64,000 bases of DNA from Microbacterium sp. Clip185. GTDB lineage: Bacteria > Actinomycetota > Actinomycetes > Actinomycetales > Microbacteriaceae. This document shows, piece by piece, positions 56,021 to 64,000 of this stretch (its first letter is position 1; every line of letters starts with the position of its first letter). The translations under genes were made by a program, and so were the position numbers. The notes under the pieces were generated by a model that was given only the letters and a program-made list of their open reading frames with translations, did not search any database and had not been told where the DNA came from. The stretch covers positions 1,116,001-1,180,000 of the forward strand of contig NZ_CP117996.1 in NCBI RefSeq assembly GCF_028743715.1, read 5' to 3'.

Positions 56021-58539
56021 TGCGCGTTCCGCTGTCGTGGTTGCGTGAGTTCGTCGAGGTTCCTGCCCAGGCCTCTCCCGAGGACGTGCTGGCCGCGTTC
56101 GTGCGGGTCGGCTTCGAGGAGGAGGACGTCCACCGCTTCGAGTTGCAGGGACCGATCGTGGTGGGCGAGGTGCTCTCCTTCGAGGAGGAGCCGCAGTCCA
56201 ACGGCAAGACGATCCGGTGGTGCCAGGTGCGTGTCGCTCCCGAGGGCGAGACGGCCGCCGACGGCGGCGCCGACATCCACGGCATCGTCTGCGGCGCCCA
56301 CAACTTCTTCCCCGGTGACAAGGTCGTCGTGACCCTGCCCGGTGCGGTGCTTCCCGGGCCTTTCCCGATCGCGGCGCGCAAGACCTACGGTCACGTGTCC
56401 GACGGGATGATCGCCTCTGCGAAGGAACTGGGGCTCGGCAGCGAGCACTCCGGCATCCTCCGTCTCGTCGAGCTCGGCATCGATGCGCCGGTGGGAACCG
56501 ATGCGATCTCGTTGCTGGGTCTCGATGACATCGCCGTGGACATCAACGTCACCCCGGATCGCGGCTACGCACTGTCGATCCGCGGCGCGGCGCGCGAGTA
56601 CTCGCACGCGACGGGCGCGGCCTTCCGCGATCCCGCGGACCGGCCGATCGACGACCCGGGTACGGGCTTCCCGCTCGCCGTGAACGACGAGAACCCGATC
56701 CGCGGCCGCGCGGGCGTCACGGAGTTCGTCGCCCGCGTCGTGCGCGGCGTCGACGCGTCCCGACCCACGCCGCCGTGGATGATCACGCGTCTGACGCTGG
56801 CTGGCATCCGTTCGCTCGGCATCCTGATCGACATCACCAACTACGTCATGCTGGAGCTCGGCAACCCGATCCACGGCTACGACCTCGACAAGCTGACCGG
56901 CGGGATCACCGTGCGCCGGGCGCGGGCGGGGGAGAAGCTCGAAACCCTCGACGGGACCGTCCGCACGCTGGATGCCGAGGACCTGCTCATCACGGACGAC
57001 TCGGGCCCCATCGGCCTCGCCGGTGTCATGGGCGGCGCCGCCACCGAGATGACCGATGCCACCACCAACGTGCTGATCGAGGCGGCGATCTTCGACCAGG
57101 TGTCGATCGCCCGCACCGCGCGGCGCCACAAGCTGCCGTCGGAGGCGTCGCGTCGCTTCGAGCGCGGCGTGGATCCGGCGGTGCCGTACGCTGCCGCGCA
57201 GCGCGTGGTCGAGCTCATGGTGCAGTACGCCGGCGGCACGGCCGATGCGACCGGCGCTGCCCTCGGCGCGGAGCTGGAGCGCGAGGCCATCGCGCTCGAG
57301 TACGACTTCGTGCCGGGTCTCATCGGCGTCGACTACACGCGCGAGCAGATCGTCGCCGCGCTGGAGCTCATCGGGGCCACGGTGCACGACACCGGCTCGG
57401 CCTGGTTCGTCGATGCGCCGACGTGGCGCCCCGACCTGACCGACGCGTGGACGCTCGCCGAGGAGGTCGCTCGCATCGAGGGATACGACCGCATCCCCTC
57501 GGTGCTGCCGGTCGCGCCCTCGGGACGAGGCTGGACCCCGGCGCAGCAGGGCCGTCGCCGTGTCTCGAACGCGCTCGCCGCGGCGGGATACGTCGAGACG
57601 CCGTCGTTCCCGTTCGTCTCGCGCGAGCAGAACGACCTGCACGGCAGTGCCGAGGGGTCGCCGATGCCCAGCATCAAGCTGGCCAACGCGCTCGATTCGC
57701 AGGCGGCCTATCTGCGTCGCTCGCTCGTGCCGGGCCTGCTGCAGGTCGCGCACCGCAACGTCGCGCGTGGACTGGTGGATCTCAGCCTGTTCGAGACCGG
57801 CTCCGTGTTCCTTCCCGAGCCCGGCATCACGTACGGGACGTCGTTCGTGCCGCCGCTGGCGGTGCGACCGGATGCGGCCACGCTCGCGCAGCTCGACGGC
57901 TCCATCCCGCCCCAGCGCCGCCACGTGGCCGTCCTCGTGGCGGGCGCCGTCGCGCCCAAGCAGCCGGGACGCGCCGCAGAGGCGGCGGGTCTGACCGAAG
58001 CGCTTGACGCGGTGCGCGTCATCGCGGCCGCGGCGGGCGTGGAGGTGACGATCGCGCAGGGCCAGCGTGCGGCCCTGCATCCGGGTCGTACCGGCATCGT
58101 CTGGGTCGACGGCACCGCCGTGGGTTACGTGGGAGAGCTGCTGCCGGCCGTGTCCGAGGCCGCTGACCTGCCGGGCCGCATCACGGTGGCCGAGCTGGAC
58201 CTCGACCTCCTCGTCGAGATCGCGGGATCGCGCGTCGTCGCCGCGTCGCTGTCGGGATACCCGGCGGCAACGCAGGACGTCTCACTCGTGGTTCCCGCCG
58301 ACGTCGCCGCCGCGGATGTGCGCGCTGCGCTCGTCGACGGAGCCGGCGCCCTCCTCGAGTCGGCGCGGCTCGTGGACGACTACCGCGGTCAGGGTGTGGA
58401 TGAGGGATCGAAGAGCCTGACCTTCGCGCTGCGCTTCCGCGCGGCAGACCGCACGCTGACCTCGGCGGAGGCGACCGAGGCGAAGCTCGCGGGTGTCGCC
58501 GTCGCGGCCGAGCGGTTCGGAGCCGTCCTGCGCGACTGA
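56020..58539 (+). CDS. pheT: Phenylalanyl-tRNA synthetase beta subunit
   Basis: 839 residues from ATG at 56020, overlapping the pheS stop (TGATG). Starts MRVPLSWLREFVEVP; tRNA-binding (OB) domain at about 40-150, B3/B4 editing domain (GITVRRARAGEKLETLDGT, ITDDSGPIGLAGVMGG), B5 (VGVDYTREQI-like), pseudo-catalytic core, and a C-terminal anticodon-binding FDX-ACB domain (YPAATQDVSLVVPADV). With PheS it forms the alpha2-beta2 enzyme. Confidence 0.96.
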   Translation: MRVPLSWLREFVEVPAQASPEDVLAAFVRVGFEEEDVHRFELQGPIVVGEVLSFEEEPQSNGKTIRWCQVRVAPEGETAADGGADIHGIVCGAHNFFPGDKVVVTLPGAVLPGPFPIAARKTYGHVSDGMIASAKELGLGSEHSGILRLVELGIDAPVGTDAISLLGLDDIAVDINVTPDRGYALSIRGAAREYSHATGAAFRDPADRPIDDPGTGFPLAVNDENPIRGRAGVTEFVARVVRGVDASRPTPPWMITRLTLAGIRSLGILIDITNYVMLELGNPIHGYDLDKLTGGITVRRARAGEKLETLDGTVRTLDAEDLLITDDSGPIGLAGVMGGAATEMTDATTNVLIEAAIFDQVSIARTARRHKLPSEASRRFERGVDPAVPYAAAQRVVELMVQYAGGTADATGAALGAELEREAIALEYDFVPGLIGVDYTREQIVAALELIGATVHDTGSAWFVDAPTWRPDLTDAWTLAEEVARIEGYDRIPSVLPVAPSGRGWTPAQQGRRRVSNALAAAGYVETPSFPFVSREQNDLHGSAEGSPMPSIKLANALDSQAAYLRRSLVPGLLQVAHRNVARGLVDLSLFETGSVFLPEPGITYGTSFVPPLAVRPDAATLAQLDGSIPPQRRHVAVLVAGAVAPKQPGRAAEAAGLTEALDAVRVIAAAAGVEVTIAQGQRAALHPGRTGIVWVDGTAVGYVGELLPAVSEAADLPGRITVAELDLDLLVEIAGSRVVAASLSGYPAATQDVSLVVPADVAAADVRAALVDGAGALLESARLVDDYRGQGVDEGSKSLTFALRFRAADRTLTSAEATEAKLAGVAVAAERFGAVLRD

Positions 58540-58590
58540 GCTCCGCAGAGATCGCCCGCCACATGGTGTGGCGCGGGGAAACGGTACCGC

Positions 58591-58617
58591 TACCCTGAGC
58601 ACGTGCACGCGCGATGA
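58591..58617 (+). promoter_or_regulatory. -10 box and possible leaderless mini-ORF before the MMPL gene
   Basis: TACCCT (58591-58596), six bases, then GTG CAC GCG CGA TGA (58603-58617). The spacing is the same as at leaderless genes in the window, but the frame holds only four codons. The MMPL ATG is 30 bases further on. It could be a tiny upstream ORF or a simple 5' leader. Confidence 0.35.
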
Positions 58618-58647
58618 TGCGCGCGCCCGGGGGAAGGGCGTCTGGGG

Positions 58648-61524
58648 ATGTCATCGTTTCTGTTCCGCGTGGGCGGCTTCGCCGTGCGCATGCGTTGGGC
58701 GGTCATCGCCGCCTGGCTCGTTCTCGCGATCGGCGGTGGGGTGCTGTCGCAGGCGCTCGGGGGGACCCTCGCGTCGACGTTCGAGATTCCCGGGACGCCG
58801 TCGCAGCAGGCGCTCGACCAGCTCGAGCAGCGTCTGCCGCAGCTGAGCGGTGCGAGCGCGCGCGTGATCATCGTCGCGCCCAGCGGGAGCACGATCACGG
58901 CCGAGGCGGATGCGGTCGCGACCGCGTGCGAAGACCTCGCCGTGGTCGACGGTGTGGCGGGAGTCACATGTCCCGTCGCGATGTCGGCCTCCGGTGCCAC
59001 CCCGGCATCCGCGGGGGAGCCCGCGCAGATCTCTCGCACCGGCGAGATGGCGTTCATCACCGTGCAGCTGAGCGTCGCCGCCACCGACATCGACGACACC
59101 CTGGTCACAGCTATCGAGAAGGCCGCGCAGCCCGCCGCATCCGGCGGGGCGACGTTGGCGTACTCGGGACTCGCGGCGAGCACGCAGGGCGGTGTGGACT
59201 GGACCGAGATCGCCGGTATGGCGATCGCGTTCATCGTCCTGGCCATCACCTTCGGCGCCGTCGTGGCCGCGGGCGTTCCGCTGGTGACGGCCGTCATCGG
59301 GGTGACCGTGGCCTCCAGCGCGATCCTCATCGTCGCGGCCTTCGCCCCGGTCTCATCCACTGCGCCGCTGTTGGCGACGATGCTCGGACTCGCCGTCGGC
59401 ATCGACTACGCGTTGCTGATCGTCTCGCGGCACCGGGCTCAGCTGGCGGAGGGGCTGGACGTGCGCGAGTCGATCGCCCTCGCCATCGCCACCGCAGGAA
59501 CCGCCGTCGTGTTCGCCGGGCTCACCGTCATGATCGCGCTCGTCGGCCTGGCGGTCGCGGGCATCCCGTTCCTCACGGTCATGGGGCTCGGCGCCGCGGT
59601 CGCCGTGCTGGCCGCCCTCGCGGTCGCCGTCACGCTCCTCCCGGCCGTCCTCGCGGTGCTGGGCCGTGCGGTGCGTCCGCGGGTGCGTCCTCGTGCGACG
59701 TCGCGCTCCTCGCGACCGCCGGCCTGGGTTCGGATGGCGACCCGGGTTCCGGCGGCCACGATCGGAGTGGTCGTGATCGCGCTGACGGTGGTCGCCAGCC
59801 CCGCGTTGAGCCTGCGTCTGACTCTGCCGGATGCGGGGTACGACCCGCCCTCGTCGCCGGCGCGCATCGCGTACGACCTGCTCGACGAGGGCTTCGGCCC
59901 GGGGTTCAACGGTCCGCTGCTGATCACCGCGGACATCTCGCACACCCTGCAGGTGCAGGACGCGCTCGACGCGCTCGACGACGCCTTCTCGAACATCCCC
60001 GACGTCGCGGTCGTCTCGAAGGCGTTCACGAACGAGGCCGTGGACCTCGCCGTTCTCAGCATCACCCCCGCAAGCTCGCCCTCCTCGGACGCGACCACAC
60101 AGCTCGTCCAGACTCTCCGGGACGACGAACCCGCCTTCGTCGCTGCCCACGGTTTCGGCTACGCCGTGACGGGGCAGACGGCGCTCGCGATCGACATCTC
60201 CGACCGGCTGGGGGCGGCGCTGCTGCCCTTCGGCATCGTGGTCGTCGGGCTGTGCCTCGTGCTGCTGACGATCATGTTCCGTTCGATCGCGGTGCCGCTG
60301 TCGGCGACCCTGGGATACCTGCTGTCCGTCGCCGCGGCGCTCGGAGTGACCTCCGCCGTGTTCGAGTGGGGCTGGGGTGCAGATCTGCTCGGGGTGGGAA
60401 AAGTCGGTCCCGTCATCAGCTTCCTGCCGATCCTCGTCATGGCCGTGCTCTTCGGCCTGGCGATGGACTATCACGTCTTCCTCGTCTCACGGATGCGGGA
60501 GCAGTACGCGACGACGCGGGACGCCCACGGCGCCGTCCTCGGCGGATTCAGCGCCTCCGCCCGGGTCGTGACGGCGGCGGCGCTGATCATGTTCTCGGTG
60601 TTCTTCTCGTTCGTGCCGGGAGGCAGCGCGATCATCCAGCCGTTGGCGACCGCACTCGCCGTCGGTGTGCTCATCGATGCGTTCGTCGTGCGGATGACCC
60701 TCGTACCCGCCGTGATGGCGCTGCTGGGTCACCGGGCGTGGTGGCTGCCGGCGTGGCTCGCTCGCGTGCTGCCCGACGCCGACATCGAAGGCGAGGCCGT
60801 CGAGCGGATGCGCGCGCAGCGCGCTCGGCTCGCCGCGCGCGCGGACGGCGGTGCCGCCGGCGACGGGGTGCTCGCGCACGGCGTGACGATCGGTGCCGAG
60901 CGGGTCTCCGATCTCGTCGCGCCCCGCGGGGCGGTCGTGCTCGTGGAGGGCTCCACGTCGGTCGCAGCGCGCTTCGTGGCCGCCGTCGCCGGCCGCACAG
61001 CGGACATCGAGGGCGATCTCGTCGTCCACGGGCACGTGCTGCCCTTCGAACGCGCGGCGGTGGCCTCGCAGGCCGCGTACGTGCCCGCCGCCCCCGAACG
61101 CGCCGACGCGAGCGCGCTGGAGGAGTACCTGCGCAGAAGCCTTCGCGCCGATGGCGTCGGTGTGCTCCGGACGCGCGGCGCGGTGGTCCGCGCCGCGTCG
61201 ACGTTCGACGCTCTGCTGGCGGTGGTCTCGGGGACATCCGCGCACACCGTGACCGAGAGGACGCCGATGGGCCAACTCAGTGACGCCGAACGCTGGGCTG
61301 CCGACGTCGCCGTCGCCGCGACCAGCGGCGTGGCGCTCGTGGCGATCGACCTCGGCGACCGCGCCGACGCGCAGGCTCTCTCCGAGATCGTGGTCGCGGC
61401 GATCGATCCGGGTATCACGATCGTCCTCGGCTCCAGCGGGGCGCGCATCGACGCGTCCCCTCTCCGGCCCGTCTTGCGCCTCGACGCCCTCGAGCGGGTC
61501 GCGAGCGAGGGGGGACCGCGATGA
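58648..61524 (+). CDS. MMPL-family transporter with a degenerate ABC-ATPase-like C-terminal domain
   Basis: 958 residues. RND/MMPL fold with two repeats, each a large extracytoplasmic domain plus about six helices; family blocks LGLAVGIDYALLIVSRHR and MAVLFGLAMDYHVFLVSRM contain the proton-relay Asp-Tyr pairs. It exports lipids or similar hydrophobic compounds. After the last helix (about residue 690) a 240-residue tail resembles an ABC ATPase without its catalytic residues: VVLVEGSTSVAARF where Walker A should be (no Lys), a GDLVVHGHVLPF strand, QLSDAERWAADVAVAA in place of the LSGG signature, and VALVAIDLGD for Walker B (no Glu). The YhgE/Pip gene follows with an ATGA overlap. Confidence 0.88.
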   Translation: MSSFLFRVGGFAVRMRWAVIAAWLVLAIGGGVLSQALGGTLASTFEIPGTPSQQALDQLEQRLPQLSGASARVIIVAPSGSTITAEADAVATACEDLAVVDGVAGVTCPVAMSASGATPASAGEPAQISRTGEMAFITVQLSVAATDIDDTLVTAIEKAAQPAASGGATLAYSGLAASTQGGVDWTEIAGMAIAFIVLAITFGAVVAAGVPLVTAVIGVTVASSAILIVAAFAPVSSTAPLLATMLGLAVGIDYALLIVSRHRAQLAEGLDVRESIALAIATAGTAVVFAGLTVMIALVGLAVAGIPFLTVMGLGAAVAVLAALAVAVTLLPAVLAVLGRAVRPRVRPRATSRSSRPPAWVRMATRVPAATIGVVVIALTVVASPALSLRLTLPDAGYDPPSSPARIAYDLLDEGFGPGFNGPLLITADISHTLQVQDALDALDDAFSNIPDVAVVSKAFTNEAVDLAVLSITPASSPSSDATTQLVQTLRDDEPAFVAAHGFGYAVTGQTALAIDISDRLGAALLPFGIVVVGLCLVLLTIMFRSIAVPLSATLGYLLSVAAALGVTSAVFEWGWGADLLGVGKVGPVISFLPILVMAVLFGLAMDYHVFLVSRMREQYATTRDAHGAVLGGFSASARVVTAAALIMFSVFFSFVPGGSAIIQPLATALAVGVLIDAFVVRMTLVPAVMALLGHRAWWLPAWLARVLPDADIEGEAVERMRAQRARLAARADGGAAGDGVLAHGVTIGAERVSDLVAPRGAVVLVEGSTSVAARFVAAVAGRTADIEGDLVVHGHVLPFERAAVASQAAYVPAAPERADASALEEYLRRSLRADGVGVLRTRGAVVRAASTFDALLAVVSGTSAHTVTERTPMGQLSDAERWAADVAVAATSGVALVAIDLGDRADAQALSEIVVAAIDPGITIVLGSSGARIDASPLRPVLRLDALERVASEGGPR

Positions 61525-63368
61525 CGACGTTGTGGAGCCTGATCGCCGCGCCCGCGCGCGGACAGCGGCGCTGGCAGCTCGCCGCCGTGCTCATCCTGGT
61601 CGTGCTCGCGCCGTTGGCGATCGTGCTGACTCTCGTGCCTTCGACCGACGAGCGCCCACCCGTGGCGCTGGTCAACCAGGACTCCCCGATCCTCACCGGA
61701 CCCACGCCCGTGGCTGCGGGCAAGCTCCTGACCGAGAACCTCATCACCTCGGTGCCCTCCGTGAAGTGGATCCTCACCGATGCGCAGACCGCCCGGGAAT
61801 CGCTCGCGAACGGCGATGTGCTGGCCACGGTCACGATCCCGCCCGATTTCTCGGCGCACGTGACGACGATCGGATCCGCCACGCCGCAACAGGCGGAGCT
61901 GACCGTGCAGACCTCCACGCAGCACGGCTACCTCGGCGGAATCGTCGCCGAGGCGCTGTCGGCGAGCCTTCCCGCCGGCGTCGCCGCCCAGCTCACCCAG
62001 CAGTACGTCACCGGAACGCTCTCGGCCATGTCGCAGATCGGCGCCGGCATGGACCAGATGGCCCAGGGTGCCTCCGCGATCACCGGTGGACTGACCCAGG
62101 CGCAGAGCGGCGCAAGCGCGCTGCAGACCTACACGCTCCAGCTGGCGGACGGATTGCGGACCATGGACGGCGTGCTCTCCGAGCTGCCCGCGGGCGCGCG
62201 AGGGCTCGGCGACCTCACGGCAGCCGGGGCCGTCGCATCGGGGGATCTCTCGCTGCGTCTCGCGGAGCGCGCGCTCGGAGCGGGTGCGGCCGATGCTGCC
62301 CAGCGGGACGTGCAGACGCGCCTGGCCGCGCTCGCCGCCTTCTCGGCGCAGCTGACCCCGGCGCAGCAGCAGGAGTTCGCGGCACTTCTGTCTCCCACGA
62401 GGGACGCCGCCGACGTCGTCTCGGCCCTGCTGGCCGGCCAGTCCGACGCGCTCGGCAAGGACGCGGAGACAGCGGCGGCGGTCGCTGTCGGCGCGGGCGC
62501 GATCTCCGCCGTCAGCGGCCCCGTGGCCGACGGCCTCGGCCGCCTGTCCACCGCGCTGGGATCCGCCGCCTCCGGAGCGGACGGACTCGCGCAGGGCAAC
62601 GGTCAGCTCGCTGCGGCGCTCGGAACCCTGGGGGAGGGCAGCGGGCAGCTCGCCCAAGGCCTCGACTCGGCACAGGCGGCGATTCCCCGCTACGACGCCG
62701 ACCAGCAGAAGCAGATCGCCGAGGTGGTCGCCAGGCCGATCGGCGTCGACAGCACCACGACGACGGGACCCCGAAGCGCCGTCGCCTCATCGATGGCCGT
62801 CTTCGGGCCGGTGGCGCTGTGGATCGGAGCGATCGGCGTGATGCTGGCGCTGCTGCCCTTCGCACGTTCGGCGCTGACCTCCGCCGCATCCGCGCTGCGC
62901 CTGGCGCGCTCCGCGGCGGTGGTCATCGTGACCGTCGCTCTCGCGCAGGCCGTCCTCGTGTGGGGCGCCGTGGCGCTGTCGGGCGTGGCCCCGGAGCGTG
63001 CGCTTGTGGCCGCGGGGCTGACCGCGGTCACCGCGGTCGCCTTCGCTCTCGTGCATCAGGGCCTGGTCGCGTTCCTCCCGCGAGCCGGTCTCGTCGTGTC
63101 GCTCGTGCTGCTGGGGCTGCAGGTGATCGCGGCGGGAACCCTGGCCGCGCCGGGAACCACGCCCGCCGCGACGGGCCCGCTGGCGGGCCTGCCGTTGAGC
63201 CTCGCCCTGCAGGGGGCGCAGGCGCTCGTGGGCGGCTCGCTGCACGCGGTGCTGAACGCCGCCATCGGCTTGGTGCTGTGGGGAGCGGTCGGCGCGCTCG
63301 CGACGGTGTTGGCGATCCGCCGAGCGCGGGTGCGTGCGCTGGCCGCGTCCGTTCTCGCGCGAGCCTGA
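61521..63368 (+). CDS. YhgE/Pip-family membrane protein
   Basis: 615 residues. N-terminal membrane helix (about 18-38), then a long extracytoplasmic region beginning with RPPVALVNQDSP and rich in GASAL/GNGQLAAAL-type helical repeats (coiled coil, about 170-400), and five or six C-terminal helices of the ABC-2 type. The class includes phage-infection protein Pip and often partners MMPL or type VII-like exporters. Overlaps the MMPL gene by four bases, so the two products probably work together at the envelope. Confidence 0.9.
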   Translation: MTTLWSLIAAPARGQRRWQLAAVLILVVLAPLAIVLTLVPSTDERPPVALVNQDSPILTGPTPVAAGKLLTENLITSVPSVKWILTDAQTARESLANGDVLATVTIPPDFSAHVTTIGSATPQQAELTVQTSTQHGYLGGIVAEALSASLPAGVAAQLTQQYVTGTLSAMSQIGAGMDQMAQGASAITGGLTQAQSGASALQTYTLQLADGLRTMDGVLSELPAGARGLGDLTAAGAVASGDLSLRLAERALGAGAADAAQRDVQTRLAALAAFSAQLTPAQQQEFAALLSPTRDAADVVSALLAGQSDALGKDAETAAAVAVGAGAISAVSGPVADGLGRLSTALGSAASGADGLAQGNGQLAAALGTLGEGSGQLAQGLDSAQAAIPRYDADQQKQIAEVVARPIGVDSTTTTGPRSAVASSMAVFGPVALWIGAIGVMLALLPFARSALTSAASALRLARSAAVVIVTVALAQAVLVWGAVALSGVAPERALVAAGLTAVTAVAFALVHQGLVAFLPRAGLVVSLVLLGLQVIAAGTLAAPGTTPAATGPLAGLPLSLALQGAQALVGGSLHAVLNAAIGLVLWGAVGALATVLAIRRARVRALAASVLARA

Positions 63369-63384
63369 TCCGCACAGCCTGCGC

Positions 63385-64000
63385 TCAGCGGCTGCCCCAG
63401 TTCCACGCGGGGACGTCCAGGAACCCCTGCCCCTCGATGATGGTGCCGTCCCCGGTGCGCGCCAGGCGGTGCGCGAGGGCGCCGCCGTCCTCGAGCCGGC
63501 GAGCGAGCTCGGCCGCGTGGGTGACCACCATCACCTGGGTGCGCCGCGAGGCGGAGACGATGAGCTGCGCGAGGGGGTCGAGCAGGCTCGCGTGCAGACT
63601 CGCCTCGGGCTCGTTGAGCACGGTCAGCGGCCCCGGAGACGCGGGCAGGAGCGCGGCGCACAGCAGCAAGTAGCGCAGGATGCCGTCGCTGACCTCGGCG
63701 ACGTCGAGCGCGCGCAGCAGACCGGGCTGGCGCACCCGGAGCCGGAGCCGCCCGTCGTCCGCGTCGACCTGCACCCGCATCCCGGGGAAGGCGCGTTCTA
63801 CCTCCGCGTCGAGGGCGTCGCCGGCACCCGCTTCGCGCACGCTCGCCCAGAGGGCCGCGACGTTCTCCCCGCCGTGGGAGAGCGCCCGGGTACGCGTGCC
63901 CACTTGCGGCGAACGCGCGGGAGCATCCGCATCCACGCGGAAGTGGTCGTAGAAGCGCCAGTTCGCGAGCGTCCGTCGCAGCGTCAACAGCTCGGGGCCG
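63385..64000 (-). CDS. AAA/ABC-type ATPase, C-terminal part (5' end beyond window)
   Basis: At least 205 residues; the frame is open to the right edge. RALSHGGENVAALWASVREA and VAEVSDGILRYLLLCAALL match the signature region, LTVLNEPEASLHASLLDPLA is Walker B, with the catalytic Glu in NEPE, and VMVVTHAAELARRL holds the switch His. This is a RecF/SMC-like AAA ATPase of the kind annotated as ATP-binding protein, used in DNA repair or defence-related roles; the Walker A is off the window. Convergent with the YhgE gene. Confidence 0.85.
   Translation of the reverse strand, partial: GPELLTLRRTLANWRFYDHFRVDADAPARSPQVGTRTRALSHGGENVAALWASVREAGAGDALDAEVERAFPGMRVQVDADDGRLRLRVRQPGLLRALDVAEVSDGILRYLLLCAALLPASPGPLTVLNEPEASLHASLLDPLAQLIVSASRRTQVMVVTHAAELARRLEDGGALAHRLARTGDGTIIEGQGFLDVPAWNWGSR

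Noticed and set aside
55753..58080. 775-residue minus-strand frame opposite pheS/pheT
   Set aside because: Shadow frame; both synthetase subunits are intact on the other strand.
58614..61283. 889-residue plus-strand frame overlapping the MMPL gene
   Set aside because: Arg/Gly/His-rich +1 shadow; the MMPL frame has all family motifs.

Overview
The window is very GC-rich, densely packed actinobacterial chromosome. The gene order (recA-recX-miaB-miaA-dapF-hflX-lexA; cinA-clgR-DUF3046-recA; infC-rpmI-rplT-trmH-pheST; hisC-B-H-A-sseB; dapA-rnj-ftsK-pgsA) and the protein styles point to Microbacteriaceae, most likely Microbacterium or a close relative. It is mostly core genome. I see no rRNA, tRNA, CRISPR array, prophage or insertion sequence.

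Layout. 1-2.4 kb: the end of a glycosyltransferase/SGNH-hydrolase fusion and a secreted lysozyme-like protein, separated by a long dyad repeat. 2.4-5.9 kb: a CitA/DcuS-type two-component system divergent from its likely target dctA. 6.2-8.8 kb: pnp behind a structured leader. 8.9-13.7 kb: an aldo/keto-reductase-fold protein lacking the catalytic tetrad, a histidine phosphatase, a frameshifted small-protein remnant, a GNAT/Imm26-like/unknown operon, and dapB. 13.6-18.7 kb: redox and housekeeping genes (OsmC, TIGR01777 epimerase, thioredoxin-DUF4395, thyX, SDR, NUDIX). 18.7-19.3 kb: a wrecked AbiEi/DUF559 gene. 19.3-27.2 kb: dapA, rnj, GNAT, ftsK, pgsA, cinA, clgR, DUF3046. 27.2-40 kb: the recA to lexA SOS and tRNA-modification block, ending in a divergent LysM cell-division-inhibitor-like gene. 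40-46.7 kb: his genes, sseB, infC operon, trmH. 46.8-50.2 kb: a glutamate-type ABC uptake operon. 50.2-55 kb: a biotin-uptake operon carrying an acyl-CoA ligase and a thiolase, divergent from a TetR (BioQ-like) gene with two perfect operators between them. 55-58.5 kb: pheST. 58.6-63.4 kb: an MMPL transporter with a degenerate ATPase-like tail and a YhgE/Pip protein. 63.4 kb to the end: a partial AAA ATPase.

Genome-wide signals. At least 17 genes have a TANNNT -10 box exactly six bases before the start codon, the signature of leaderless mRNAs. The octamer GGATGCGG/CCGCATCC occurs about 67 times, roughly twelve times the number expected from composition.

Most interesting candidates: (1) the BioQ-type operon bioY-ligase-thiolase-bioM-bioN, whose thiolase lacks two catalytic residues and which parallels the Bacillus yhfUTS operon; (2) the AKR pseudoenzyme; (3) the MMPL/pseudo-ATPase fusion; (4) the octamer; (5) the ATC start of infC.
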